Shown piece by piece: positions 55,639-64,000 of a stretch of DNA of 64,000 bases. A program made the translations under genes and the position numbers. The stretch covers positions 8,464 through 72,463 of the forward strand of contig NZ_BMZT01000007.1 in assembly GCF_014652935.1 (NCBI RefSeq), in the 5' to 3' direction. Positions within the stretch are counted from its first letter, which is position 1. Every line of letters begins with the position of its first letter. The notes under the pieces are model-generated. The model saw nothing but the letters and a program-made list of their open reading frames with translations. It searched no databases and had not been told where the DNA came from. Origin of the DNA: Luteimonas padinae (GTDB lineage Bacteria > Pseudomonadota > Gammaproteobacteria > Xanthomonadales > Xanthomonadaceae).

Positions 55639-56613
55639 ATGCGACCAGCCACTCCGCTCGCCATCGCCCTGTCCGCCCTGCTGTCGATCGCCCTGCCGTC
55701 CGTTGCGCAGGAGAAGGAAGCTCCTGCGAAGGCCGCCGAGCATCCCGCCAACGACGCCGCGTCCACCACCGGCGAACACGCGATGCTGCGGGCGCAGGTG
55801 CTGCTGGAGCGCGCGCGCTTCTCGCCTGGCGAAATCGATGGCGAGGGCGGCACGAACACGCGGCGCGCGATCGCCTCGTTCCAGCGCAGCCGCGGCCTCG
55901 ATCCGCATGGCGAGCTCGACGCGCCCACGTGGCAGGCGCTGGGCGAGGACGCGGCACCGGTGCTGGTGGAGTACGCGATCACCGCCGCCGACGTGGCCGG
56001 ACCGTTCCGCAAACTGCCTGACGGGATGATGGAGCGGGCCGAACTCGAGGCGCTCGGCTACGAGAGCGCGGCCGAGGCGCTGGGCGAACGCTTCCATGCC
56101 AGCCCTGCGCTGCTGCAGCGCCTCAATCCGGGCAAGGACCTGTCCGCGGCGGGCACGACCATCATGGTGCCGGGCGTGGCGACGGCCGCGCCGCTGCCGG
56201 AGATCGCGCGCGTGGTCGTCGACAAGTCGGATTCGGTGGTGCAGCTGCTGGCCGCCGATGACCGGGTGGTGGCGCAGTTCCCGGCCTCGACCGGCAGCGA
56301 GCACGATCCGCTGCCGATCGGCGAGTGGACCATCAAGGGCGTCGCGCGCGACCCGACCTTCCACTACAACCCGGACCTCTTCTGGGACGCCGATCCCTCG
56401 CACGCCAAGGCCACGCTTGCGCCGGGCCCGAACAATCCGGTCGGCGTGGCCTGGGTCGACCTGTCGAAGGAGCACTACGGCATCCACGGCACGCCCGAGC
56501 CGGGCAAGGTCGGCAAGACCGATTCGCACGGCTGCATCCGTCTCGCCAACTGGCACGTCACCCTGCTGGCCGACGCGGTGAAGCCGGGCATGCCGGCGGT
56601 GCTGCAGGAGTAG
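55639..56613 (+). CDS. L,D-transpeptidase with peptidoglycan-binding domain
   Basis: Periplasmic protein of 324 residues. Signal peptide ends near LPSVAQ; a PG_binding_1-type domain at about 48-95 (LRAQVLLERARFSPGEIDGE, then NTRRAIASFQRSRGL); a LysM-like region near 150; and a YkuD catalytic domain at about 190-320 with HGTPEPGKVGKTDSHGCIRL, catalytic Cys299. It should form 3-3 cross-links or attach proteins to peptidoglycan. The domain order matches xanthomonad YkuD enzymes. The M23 peptidase gene follows three bases after the stop, so synthesis and remodelling are linked. Confidence 0.92.
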   Translation: MRPATPLAIALSALLSIALPSVAQEKEAPAKAAEHPANDAASTTGEHAMLRAQVLLERARFSPGEIDGEGGTNTRRAIASFQRSRGLDPHGELDAPTWQALGEDAAPVLVEYAITAADVAGPFRKLPDGMMERAELEALGYESAAEALGERFHASPALLQRLNPGKDLSAAGTTIMVPGVATAAPLPEIARVVVDKSDSVVQLLAADDRVVAQFPASTGSEHDPLPIGEWTIKGVARDPTFHYNPDLFWDADPSHAKATLAPGPNNPVGVAWVDLSKEHYGIHGTPEPGKVGKTDSHGCIRLANWHVTLLADAVKPGMPAVLQE

Positions 56614-56616
56614 CCG

Positions 56617-57360
56617 GTGCGTCATGTCGCCATCGTGCTCGCGGGGCTGCTGCTGGCGGCCGCCGCGTACTACCTGGCGATGCCGCGCGCCGAGCGCGGC
56701 CGCATCGTGCAGGTGTCGCCCACCGTGGCGGCGCCTGTGCCGGCAGCGGATCGGGACGCGCGCGCGGGCGATGCAGCGGTGCAGTCGGAGGTTGACGATG
56801 CCCGAGACAGCCGCGTCGACCGCACCCGCGCCGTCGATGCGGCCACCCCGGTCGCTGCCACGGATCCCGCACCCGAAGCCCGGCCGGCCGCCGTCGCGGC
56901 GCCGCCGGCAGCAGTCGCGCTGCCGTCAGGCCTGGTGGTGCCGGTGCAGGGCGTCGCGCCGTCGTCGCTCGCGCCGACGTTCGACGACGACCGCGGCGAG
57001 GGGCGCGTGCACGAGGCGCTCGACATCATGGCGCCGGCCGGCACGCCGGTGCTGGCGGTCGCCGATGGCCACGTGGAGAAGCTGTTCGACAGCGACCGCG
57101 GCGGGCTGACGATCTACCAGTTCGAGCCCACGGGCCGCTACGCGTACTACTACGCGCACCTGGAGCGCTATGCGCCGGGTCTCGAGGAAGGTGCCACGCT
57201 GCGCCAGGGCGAGGTCATCGGCTACGTCGGCAGCAGCGGCAACGCCGATCCCGCCGCACCGCACCTGCACTTCGCGATCTTCCTGCTCGGCCCCGAAAAG
57301 CGCTGGTGGGAGGGCACGCCGATCGACCCCTGGCCGCTGCTCTCCGGCCGCGCGCCCTGA
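56617..57360 (+). CDS. M23-family peptidoglycan peptidase
   Basis: Membrane-anchored or exported protein of 247 residues with an N-terminal hydrophobic segment (IVLAGLLLAAAAYYLA), an Ala/Pro/Asp-rich linker to about residue 105, and an M23 LytM domain. Zinc ligands: His and Asp in GRVHEALDIMAP and His in APHLHFAI; catalytic His in YYYAHLERY. It should cleave peptide cross-links in the wall. GTG start at 56617, three bases after the L,D-transpeptidase stop, in the same operon. Convergent with the thioesterase gene. Confidence 0.9.
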   Translation: MRHVAIVLAGLLLAAAAYYLAMPRAERGRIVQVSPTVAAPVPAADRDARAGDAAVQSEVDDARDSRVDRTRAVDAATPVAATDPAPEARPAAVAAPPAAVALPSGLVVPVQGVAPSSLAPTFDDDRGEGRVHEALDIMAPAGTPVLAVADGHVEKLFDSDRGGLTIYQFEPTGRYAYYYAHLERYAPGLEEGATLRQGEVIGYVGSSGNADPAAPHLHFAIFLLGPEKRWWEGTPIDPWPLLSGRAP

Positions 57361-57373
57361 CCGGGCGTGGTGC

Positions 57374-58060
57374 TCAGCGCAGCAGCGGCTCCAGCGCGGG
57401 CCAGACGTGGCCGGCGATGGCGGGCTGGGCTTCAGCGGTGGGGTGCAGGTTGTCGTCCATGAAGTTGCCGCGGTCGGCCGCGACCGGCTCGAGCAGGAAC
57501 GGCAGCAGTTCGACGTCGAAGAACGCGGCGAGGTCGCGATAGGTCTGCTCGAAGCCGCGGGTGTAGTCGGGGCCCAGGTTCGGCGGCATGCGCATGCCGA
57601 CCAGCAGCACGCGCGCGCCGACGTGGCGCGAGGCGCCGATCATCCGCGCCAGGTTGCGCCGCAGCTCGGGCAGCGGCAGGCCGCGCAGGGCGTCGTTGGC
57701 GCCGAGCGCGATCACCACCACGCCGGGCCGGTGCCGGAGCACTTCTTCGACCACGCGCGCCGAGCCGCCGGCGCTGGTCTCGCCGCTGATGCTGGCGTTC
57801 ACCACCTGCCAGCCGGGGTGTTCGCGGGCCAGGCGCTCGCCGACCATCGTCACCCAGCCCTGGTCCGCGCGCAGGCCGTAGGCGGCCGAGAGCGAGTCGC
57901 CCATCACCAGCACCGTGCGCGGGGCCGTGGCCTGATGCGCCGTCGCCGCGGGCCCGGCGGTGGCCGCGGTCTGCGCCAGCGCGCCCGCCGCGGACAGCAG
58001 CAGGCCTGCACCAATGGCACATTGCAGCCAGCGCCGTGGCGCCCGGTATCCTGACCTCAT
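57374..58060 (-). CDS. tesA: periplasmic arylesterase / thioesterase I
   Basis: SGNH hydrolase of 228 residues with a Sec signal (LQCAIGAGLLLSAAGALAQ). Block I VLVMGDSLSAAYG (nucleophilic Ser), block II Gly in ISGETSAGGS, block III ALGANDALRG, block V DDNLHPTAEAQ with Asp and His. TesA acts as lysophospholipase, arylesterase and thioesterase in the periplasm. AGGAG precedes the ATG ending at 58060. It is divergent from ybbA-ybbP, the same three-gene arrangement as in E. coli, so a joint role in envelope lipid or lipoprotein handling is likely. Confidence 0.92.
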   Translation of the reverse strand: MRSGYRAPRRWLQCAIGAGLLLSAAGALAQTAATAGPAATAHQATAPRTVLVMGDSLSAAYGLRADQGWVTMVGERLAREHPGWQVVNASISGETSAGGSARVVEEVLRHRPGVVVIALGANDALRGLPLPELRRNLARMIGASRHVGARVLLVGMRMPPNLGPDYTRGFEQTYRDLAAFFDVELLPFLLEPVAADRGNFMDDNLHPTAEAQPAIAGHVWPALEPLLR

Positions 58061-58143
58061 CCCGCGACTCCTCGTTCCGTCCATCGATCGCGACCGGCCC
58101 CACCGGTCGCCGCGGCGGACATCATGCCCCGATGAAGGACCCC

Positions 58144-58854
58144 ATGGCTGACTCGTCCCGAACCCCCGCCGCGCCGGCGCTGTCCGCCACCGCACTCGGC
58201 AAGCGCGTGCAGCTGCCCGGCGGCGAGCTGGTGATCCTCGACGGCGTGGCCTTCGCCATTGCGCGTGGCGAAAGCGTGGCCATCGTCGGACCTTCGGGCT
58301 CGGGCAAGAGCACGCTGCTGTCGCTGCTGGCCGGGCTGGACGCGCCGACGGCGGGCTCGGTGGAGATCGACGGCGCACCGCTGTCGACGCTCGACGAGGA
58401 CGGCCGCGCCCGCGTGCGTGCCGAGAAGGTCGGCTTCGTGTTCCAGAACTTCCAGCTGCTGCCGTCGCTGACCGCGCTGGAAAACGTGATGCTGCCGCTG
58501 GAGCTGCGCGGCGACGCCGACGCCGAAGGCCCGGCGCGCACGATCCTGGCCCGCGTCGGCCTCGGCGAACGCCTGGGCCACTATGCGCGTCAGCTGTCCG
58601 GCGGCGAGCAGCAGCGCGTGGCGGTGGCGCGCGCCTTCGTCACCGACCCCTCGCTGATGTTCGCCGACGAGCCCACGGGCAACCTCGACACCGCGACCGG
58701 GCAGGCGATCATCGAGCTGCTGTTCGCGCTCAACCAGGACGCCGGCACCACGCTGGTGCTGGTCACGCATGACGAGCACCTCGCCGCACGCTGCCGGCGC
58801 ACGCTGCGCATCGAGGGCGGGCGGCTGGTGGCGGACTCCGGGCGCGCCGAATGA
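58144..58854 (+). CDS. ybbA: ABC transporter ATP-binding protein YbbA
   Basis: ATPase of 236 residues of the MacB/LolD class. Walker A GPSGSGKSTLL, Q-loop VFQNFQLLPSLT, signature LSGGEQQRVAVARA, Walker B LMFADEPTGNLD, switch His in VTHDEHLA. Partner of the long permease next, ATGA-overlapping. The complex is a mechanotransmission-type ABC system in the inner membrane; substrate uncertain. ATG at 58144 is preferred over 58132, because AAGGA lies four bases before it. Confidence 0.92.
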   Translation: MADSSRTPAAPALSATALGKRVQLPGGELVILDGVAFAIARGESVAIVGPSGSGKSTLLSLLAGLDAPTAGSVEIDGAPLSTLDEDGRARVRAEKVGFVFQNFQLLPSLTALENVMLPLELRGDADAEGPARTILARVGLGERLGHYARQLSGGEQQRVAVARAFVTDPSLMFADEPTGNLDTATGQAIIELLFALNQDAGTTLVLVTHDEHLAARCRRTLRIEGGRLVADSGRAE

Positions 58855-61382
58855 GGCTCGCCGGACTGGCCTGGCGGCAGATGCGCCGCGACCTGGCCTC
58901 GGGCGACGTGCGCATCCTGCTGGCCGCGCTGGTGCTGGCGGTCGTGGCGGTGACCGCGGTCGGCTTCGTCACCGACCGCGCCGCGCGCGCGCTGGCGCTG
59001 GAGGCCAACCGGCTGCTCGGCGGCGACGCGGTGTTGCGCGGCGACGCGCCGATCCGCGGACCCGCGCGCGAGGCCGCCGAAGCCGCGGACCTGCGCATGG
59101 CCGACACGGTCGAGCTCGACACCATGGTGCGGGTGGGCCGCGGCAGCGATGCGCAGCTGAAGCTGGGCGAGTTGCGCGCGATCGGCGAGGGCTTCCCGCT
59201 GCGCGGCGAATACCGCATCAGCGGCGCCGACGGCGTCGAGCGCGCGGCCCCTGGCGTGCCCGCGCCGGGCACCCTGTGGATGAGCCGCGGCGGCGCCGAC
59301 ACCCTGGGCGCGCGCGTCGGTGACATCGTCGGCATCGGCACGCAGGAACTCCGGCTGGAAGCGCTGGTGGTGCAGGAGCCCGACGCCGCGCTGGACTACT
59401 TCAACGTCGCGCCCAAGGTCTTCATCCATCCCGACGACCTCGCCGCCACGGGCCTGGTGCAGGAAGGCAGCCGCGTCCGCTACCGGCTGGTGGTGGCCGG
59501 CGAGGCGGGCGCGGTGGAACGCTTCACCGCGACCGCCCGTGACAACCTCGCGCGCGGCCAGCGCCTGGAAACCGCAGCCGACGCGCGCCCCGAGATCCGC
59601 TCCGCGCTGGACCGCGCGGGCCGCTTCCTCGGGCTCGCAGCGCTGGTGTCGGTGGTGCTGGCGGCGGTCGCGGTGGCGATGGCCGCGCGCCGGCACAGCG
59701 CGCGCCACCTGCAGGGCGCGGCGGTGATGCGCTGCCTGGGCGCCAGCCAGGCCACGCTGGCCGGGATCCACGTCGGCGAACTGCTGATGCTGGGGCTGCT
59801 CGCCTGCAGCGTGGGCGTGGCCGTCGCCTGGGCGCTGCAGTGGGCGATCGGCGGCTGGCTGGCCGGCATGCTCGGCATCGCGATCCCGCCGGCGGGCGTG
59901 CTGCCGGCGCTCGGTGGCTACGGCGTGGGCCTGGTGGTACTGCTGGCCTTCGCCGCGCCGCCGGTGCTGGCGCTGCGCCGGGTGCCGGCGCTGAGCGTGC
60001 TGCGCCGCGACCTCGACCCCACCGAACCCGCCGCGCTGCTGGTACTCGTCGCCGGCATCGCCGGCATCGGTGCGCTGCTGTGGTGGCAGGCGGGTTCGCC
60101 GGCGCTGGCGCTGGCGATGCTGGCCGGCATCGCGCTGACCCTCGGCGCGCTGGCGCTGCTGGCCTGGCTGATGATCCTGGCCGTGCGCCGCCTGCGCACC
60201 CGCCTGCGCGGCAGCGCGCGCTACGGGCTGGCCAACGTCAGCCGCCGCGCCGGCACCAGCATCGCGCAGGTCTCCGCGCTCGGGCTCGGGCTGATGGCGC
60301 TGCTGCTGCTGACCTTCGTGCGCACCGACCTGCTGGCGCGCTGGCAGCTGGCGCTGGCGGAGGAGGCGCCCAACCGCTTCATCGTCAACGTGCAGCAGGA
60401 CCAGATCGACGGCGTCGCCGCGGTGGCGGCGGGGCAGGGCCTGGCGGCGCCGGTGCTGTATCCGATGGTGCGCGGGCGCCTGGCCACCCACAACGGCGTG
60501 CCGGTGAGCGGCGCCGACTACGCGGCCGAAGGCGATGGCGCCGACGAGGAGTCCCGCCGTGCGCAGCGCCGCGCCGACCGCGAGTTCAACCTCTCCACTG
60601 CGCGCGAGCTGCGCGACGACAACCGCGTGACCGCCGGCGAATTCTGGGGCAGCGATGGCGCCGATGGCGTGGAGCTGTCGGTCGAGGAAGGCTTCGCGCA
60701 ATCGCTCGGCTGGGCGCTGGGCGACCGCGTCGCCTTCGACATCGCCGGGCGCCGCATCGAGGGCCGGGTCACCAGCCTGCGCGAGGTCGAGTGGGAAAGC
60801 TTCCGCCCGAACTTCTTCGTGCTGTTCTCGCCGGGCGCGCTCGACGGTTACCCGGCCAGCTGGATCACCGCCGTCAGCGTGCCGCAGGGCGATACCGCGT
60901 TCACGCGCGAACTGGTGCAGCGCTATCCGAACGTGTCGGTGATCGACGTCGATGCCGTGCTCACGCAGGTGCGCAATACCGCCGACCAGGTGTCGACGGT
61001 GGTGGAGGTGGTGTTCTGGTTCGCGCTGGCCGCGGGCCTGCTGGTGCTGCTGGCGGCGATCAGCGCCAGCCAGGACGAGCGCCTGCTCGAAGGCGGGGTG
61101 ATGCGCGTGCTCGGCGCCAGCCGCCGGCAGCTGCGGCTGGCGCAGGCCTCGGAGTTCGCGATGATCGGCCTGCTGTCGGGCCTGGTGGCCGCGGTGGCGG
61201 CGACCCTGCTGGCGGGCGTGGTGGCCACGCGGGTGTTCGGCCTGCCGTGGACGCCCGACATCGGCATGGCCGTGGCGGGCGGGCTGGCCGGGATGGCGGC
61301 GGCGCTGGTGGCCGGGCTCTGGGCCACGCGGCGCGTGCTGGACGCGCCGCCGGCCGTGACCCTGCGCGAGCTGCAGGGCTGA
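58851..61382 (+). CDS. ybbP: ABC transporter permease YbbP
   Basis: Membrane protein of 843 residues: first span at about 18-40, a large periplasmic MacB-like domain (about 40-260), then groups of spans near 262-285, 305-340, 350-375, 390-415, 420-445 and 465-485, a second large periplasmic domain (about 500-720), and three terminal spans with the FtsX-like core. FtsX-type motifs RVLGASRRQLRLAQASEFAMI and MRCLGASQATLAGIHVGE occur in the two halves. Works with YbbA, whose stop it overlaps by four bases. Confidence 0.92.
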   Translation: MRLAGLAWRQMRRDLASGDVRILLAALVLAVVAVTAVGFVTDRAARALALEANRLLGGDAVLRGDAPIRGPAREAAEAADLRMADTVELDTMVRVGRGSDAQLKLGELRAIGEGFPLRGEYRISGADGVERAAPGVPAPGTLWMSRGGADTLGARVGDIVGIGTQELRLEALVVQEPDAALDYFNVAPKVFIHPDDLAATGLVQEGSRVRYRLVVAGEAGAVERFTATARDNLARGQRLETAADARPEIRSALDRAGRFLGLAALVSVVLAAVAVAMAARRHSARHLQGAAVMRCLGASQATLAGIHVGELLMLGLLACSVGVAVAWALQWAIGGWLAGMLGIAIPPAGVLPALGGYGVGLVVLLAFAAPPVLALRRVPALSVLRRDLDPTEPAALLVLVAGIAGIGALLWWQAGSPALALAMLAGIALTLGALALLAWLMILAVRRLRTRLRGSARYGLANVSRRAGTSIAQVSALGLGLMALLLLTFVRTDLLARWQLALAEEAPNRFIVNVQQDQIDGVAAVAAGQGLAAPVLYPMVRGRLATHNGVPVSGADYAAEGDGADEESRRAQRRADREFNLSTARELRDDNRVTAGEFWGSDGADGVELSVEEGFAQSLGWALGDRVAFDIAGRRIEGRVTSLREVEWESFRPNFFVLFSPGALDGYPASWITAVSVPQGDTAFTRELVQRYPNVSVIDVDAVLTQVRNTADQVSTVVEVVFWFALAAGLLVLLAAISASQDERLLEGGVMRVLGASRRQLRLAQASEFAMIGLLSGLVAAVAATLLAGVVATRVFGLPWTPDIGMAVAGGLAGMAAALVAGLWATRRVLDAPPAVTLRELQG

Positions 61383-61401
61383 GCGCGGGGCCGGGCGCGC
61401 C

Positions 61402-61662
61402 TCAGGCGCCGACGCGCTCGGGTTCGGCGTCGAAGCGGCGCGCGTAGTCGCGTTCGTCGGCGATCGCGATCACGTCGTCGTCGGCGCTGTCGGGTGCGCC
61501 GTAGACCGCGTAGACGACCTCGTCGCCGCGGCGTCCGACCTGCTGCAGCCGGTAGCGCGACTGGCCGCCGCCGGTGTTGGGCGGATAGTGGGTGGGGGGC
61601 GTGTCGGCCTCGATGTCGAGCTCGCTGTTGTCGACGGGGCCGCCGACGAAGAGTGCGCGCAT
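61402..61662 (-). CDS. conserved hypothetical protein of xanthomonads
   Basis: Small acidic protein of 86 residues beginning MRALFVGGPVDNSELDIE. It has a Pro/Thr/Gly-rich middle (TPPTHYPPNTGGG) and a beta pattern RYRLQQVGRRGDEVVYAVYG, with no signal or membrane segment. This N-terminus and length recur in xanthomonad genomes as a small uncharacterised protein. Alone between ybbP and rsmC on the opposite strand. Confidence 0.75.
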   Translation of the reverse strand: MRALFVGGPVDNSELDIEADTPPTHYPPNTGGGQSRYRLQQVGRRGDEVVYAVYGAPDSADDDVIAIADERDYARRFDAEPERVGA

Positions 61663-61799
61663 AGGCGGTTCCTCTGTGCTGCATGGGGGAGGCCGATGCT
61701 GGCAAACCCCACATTCGCTCGCGATGAAGCAGGCGTTCTCGCGGCGTGCAGGCCGGCGGCGGCACTACAATCACGGCCTGTTCCCGCACCGGATCCACG

Positions 61800-62885
61800 A
61801 TGGCCCTGCATGGCGATCCCGCCCTCGACGCGCTGATGCATCCCTTCGCCGAGGGCGAGCTGGCGCGAGTGCCGGGCGCGCTGTTCCTGCGCGCCCGCGC
61901 AGGTGCGGCCCTCGCCGTGGACCAGTGGCCGGGACTGGACTGCGAAGCCCCGTTCAGGCCCGACGCCGAGGCGCTGGCGCGCGCGGGATTCACCGTTGCC
62001 GATGAAGCGGTGGCATCTGGCGCGGGCGGCGGCGACGCCGGGCGGCCGCTGGTGCTGCTGCTTCCACCCCGCCAGCGCGACGAGGCGCGGGCGCTGTTCG
62101 CCGAAGCGCTGGCGCGCGCGGCGCCCGGCGCGATGGTGGTGGCCAGCGTCGCCAACGACGCCGGTGCGAAAACCGCCGAAGCCGACTTCGCCCGCATCGC
62201 CGGCCCGGTGACCACGCGCAGCAAGCACAAGTGCCGCGTGTTCCGGGCGCGTGCCGGCCAGCCGGGCGGCGATCCCGCGCTCGCCGCACAGTGGCGCGGG
62301 CTCGACGCTCCCAGGCAGGTGGCCGGGGGGCGCTTCCTGAGCCGCCCCGGCGTCTTCGCCTGGGACCGCATCGACGCCGCCTCGGCCCTGCTCGCGCACC
62401 ATCTGCCGGCCGACCTGGCCGGCCATGCCGCGGACCTCGGCGCCGGCTACGGCTACCTGTCCGCCGAACTGCTCGACCGCAGCCCCGGCATCGTCGCGCT
62501 CGACGCCTTCGAGGCCGACGCGCGCGCGCTGGCGATGGCGCGCCACAACCTGGCCGGCGCCGCGTCGCGCGCCACGCTCGCATTCCACTGGCACGACGTG
62601 ACCGCCGGCGTGCCCGGACGCTACGACGTCGTGGTCACCAACCCGCCGTTCCACGCCCCCGACGGCCGCGAGCGCCCCGACATCGGCCGCGCCTTCATCG
62701 CCGCCGCGGCTGCGGCGCTGCGGCCGGGCGGCCGCCTGTGGCTGGTCGCCAACCGCCACCTGCCCTACGAACAGGCGCTGGGCGCCGGCTTCGGCGAAGC
62801 GCGGCTGGTGGCGCAGCAGGGCGGCTTCAAGGTCGTGGAAGCGGTGAAGGCCGCGGCCGCACGCAGCGGACGCCCCGCGCGATGA
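61800..62885 (+). CDS. rsmC: 16S rRNA (guanine-1207-N2)-methyltransferase
   Basis: Methyltransferase of 361 residues with the RsmC two-domain layout: N-terminal degenerate domain (to about 170) and C-terminal catalytic domain with SAM motif AADLGAGYGYLSAEL and the amino-methyltransferase motif VVTNPPFH. Methylates N2 of G1207 in 16S rRNA of the 30S subunit. ATG at 61800 fits the family; an upstream in-frame start would add 18 unconserved residues. Its stop overlaps the start of rsuA, so two enzymes modifying 16S rRNA are co-translated. Confidence 0.92.
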   Translation: MALHGDPALDALMHPFAEGELARVPGALFLRARAGAALAVDQWPGLDCEAPFRPDAEALARAGFTVADEAVASGAGGGDAGRPLVLLLPPRQRDEARALFAEALARAAPGAMVVASVANDAGAKTAEADFARIAGPVTTRSKHKCRVFRARAGQPGGDPALAAQWRGLDAPRQVAGGRFLSRPGVFAWDRIDAASALLAHHLPADLAGHAADLGAGYGYLSAELLDRSPGIVALDAFEADARALAMARHNLAGAASRATLAFHWHDVTAGVPGRYDVVVTNPPFHAPDGRERPDIGRAFIAAAAAALRPGGRLWLVANRHLPYEQALGAGFGEARLVAQQGGFKVVEAVKAAAARSGRPAR

Positions 62886-63580
62886 AGCTGGTCAAATCGC
62901 TTGCCAACCTCGGCTACGGCAGCCGCAAACAGGTCGCCCTGATGTTCCGCGAGGGCCGCGTCACCGACGCCGCCGGCGAGGTGCTCTACGCCGACGACGC
63001 GCCTGCGTGGGACGACGTGCACGTGGACGGCGAGCCGCTGGATCCGCCGCCCGGCCTGCTGCTGATGCTGCACAAGCCGGCCGGCTACACCTGCTCGACG
63101 AAGGACCGCGGCCGCCTGGTCTACGACCTGCTGCCGCCGCGCTTCGCGCACCGTTCGCCGACGCTGTCCACGGTCGGCCGCCTGGACCGCGAGACCAGCG
63201 GCCTGCTGCTGCTGACCGATGACGGCCAGCTGCTGCACCGGATCATCTCGCCGAAGTCGAAGCTGCCCAAGGTCTACGACGCGACCCTGGCCGAACCGCT
63301 GCGCGGCGACGAGGCCGCCATCTTCGCCAGCGGCACGCTGATGCTGGAATCCGAGAAGACGCCGCTGCTGCCGGCGGAACTCGAGGTCGTGTCGCCCACC
63401 CGGGCGCGGCTGACCCTGCACGAGGGCCGGTACCACCAGGTCCGCCGCATGTTCGCCGCCGTCGGCAACCACGTCGCCGCCCTGCACCGCAGCCGCGTCG
63501 GCGGCCTGTCGCTCGGCGACCTGCCCGAGGGCGAGTGGCGGATGCTCGACGAGTCCGCTCGCACGCAGCTTTTCGCCTGA
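62882..63580 (+). CDS. rsuA: 16S rRNA pseudouridine(516) synthase
   Basis: Pseudouridine synthase of 232 residues: an S4-like RNA-binding start (MKLVKSLANLGYGSRKQVAL), then the catalytic domain with GRLDRETSGLLLLTDDG (nucleophilic Asp), and the C-terminal RYHQVRRMFAAVGNHV. It isomerises U516 of 16S rRNA. ATG overlaps the rsmC stop (ATGA). The non-coding palindromic region follows. Confidence 0.92.
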   Translation: MKLVKSLANLGYGSRKQVALMFREGRVTDAAGEVLYADDAPAWDDVHVDGEPLDPPPGLLLMLHKPAGYTCSTKDRGRLVYDLLPPRFAHRSPTLSTVGRLDRETSGLLLLTDDGQLLHRIISPKSKLPKVYDATLAEPLRGDEAAIFASGTLMLESEKTPLLPAELEVVSPTRARLTLHEGRYHQVRRMFAAVGNHVAALHRSRVGGLSLGDLPEGEWRMLDESARTQLFA

Positions 63581-63599
63581 GAAGCAGTACTGCCTGACT

Positions 63600-64000
63600 G
63601 CATGCCGCAGGATCCGGCTGGCGGGGGGAGTGCTCCGCCCCGCCGCCAGCCATCCATGGCTGGAAGCGGGGGCGTGGGCCATCCATGGCCCACTCTCCGC
63701 ACTCCCCCCGCCATCCGGCTCCTGCACCACCGTCTTCGCGCTTCCGTGCGAGAAGCAACAGCCGCCGCACCGCCGCCCGGGCGGCGAGCCACCTTCTCCG
63801 TTTCGTGACGGCTCACCGGGGCTTCCTCTCAACGTGAAGCCTGGACTTGCGGACGCCAAACTCCCCGAAGCCGCGATCACCGGACTTGCGGAAGCGGGAC
63901 TCTCCGGGGGGAGCATGGACAGCGCACAAGGACGTGCGCGGAAGGCGAATCAGCCATGGATGGCTGCTTCGCCGGTCCATGCTCCCCCCGGAGAGGCACG
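63600..64000. repeat. gene-free palindromic region at the window end
   Basis: No gene is seen from 63581 on. Two large hairpins stand out. The first pairs 63619-63633 with 63699-63713 (15 bases, TGGCGGGGGGAGTGC type) and contains a second stem GTGGGCC/GGCCCAC at 63674-63693 and the doubled CCATCCATGG. The second pairs 63900-63920 with 63975-63995 over 21 bases without mismatch. The word ATCCATGGC and its complement recur several times, which points to a repeat family. Confidence 0.75.

Noticed and set aside
63600-64000. CRISPR array
   Set aside because: Repeated words are palindromic and irregularly spaced, without constant repeat/spacer lengths.

Overview
The window is about 70% GC and densely packed. 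Genes sit on both strands, often with ATGA or GTGA start/stop overlaps and with GTG or TTG starts. The content is typical of a gammaproteobacterium of the Xanthomonadaceae/Lysobacteraceae (Lysobacter/Luteimonas type): a ppc of xanthomonad style, a TonB-dependent receptor, tesA-ybbA-ybbP, a frmRAB operon, DUF3297 and DUF3016 proteins, and families of short palindromic intergenic repeats. The genus is an inference. I saw no tRNA, rRNA, CRISPR array, insertion sequence or prophage gene.

Layout. 1-9.2 kb: the 3' part of ppc, a glutathione transferase, an FMN reductase, a ModE-type regulator, a TfoX-domain protein followed by a stub of a pyrimidine-dimer glycosylase gene, then a divergent redox pair (one-cysteine HxlR regulator and NmrA-type quinone reductase) sharing a near-perfect operator, an MFS transporter, an MDR oxidoreductase and a siderophore-interacting protein. 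9.3-11.8 kb: the formaldehyde operon frmR-frmA-frmB with a CsoR/RcnR-type operator. 11.8-13.4 kb: a DUF71 ATPase, a small hypothetical gene, the scar of an internally deleted degV gene and a 52-residue membrane protein. 13.5-16.4 kb: two coupled amidohydrolases, the first with a canonical HxH site, the second without it and with an N-terminus built from two palindromic repeats. 16.6-23 kb: short AMP nucleosidase, DUF924, a glutaredoxin/IscA-like/rhodanese fusion, a polysaccharide deacetylase, a methyltransferase, an SGNH hydrolase and an aminotransferase; two related large palindromic elements lie at 17.9-18.2 and 20.1-20.4 kb. 23-27 kb: M14 carboxypeptidase, rsgA and a DUF1704 peptidase-like gene.

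27-41.7 kb is the most coherent block: a LysR regulator, two divergent gamma-glutamyltransferases, a TonB receptor, a secreted serine hydrolase fused to a VanX-type D-Ala-D-Ala dipeptidase, a GltS glutamate symporter, a D-aminoacylase, and a dipeptide-epimerase/DUF1611 pair matching DgcA/DgcN of the N-acetyl-D-glutamate route. I read it as a locus for scavenging cell-wall or gamma-glutamyl peptides and catabolising D-amino acids, D-glutamate above all. No step is proven by sequence alone.

41.9-51.8 kb: maeB, a histidine kinase with two receiver proteins, aceE, a STAS-like protein and an acetate CoA-transferase. 51.8-57.4 kb: envelope and stress proteins (glycine zipper, BON, PepSY, MsrB, DUF3016, L,D-transpeptidase, M23 peptidase), with a frameshifted DUF4031 gene and a PepSY gene that appears frameshifted in its signal peptide. 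57.4-63.6 kb: tesA, ybbA, ybbP, a small hypothetical gene, rsmC and rsuA. The last 420 bases carry no gene but contain strong nested palindromes.

Four genes here are broken or apparently broken. Two of them, DUF4031 and PepSY, could be single-base sequencing errors; the degV deletion and the glycosylase stub are unlikely to be.
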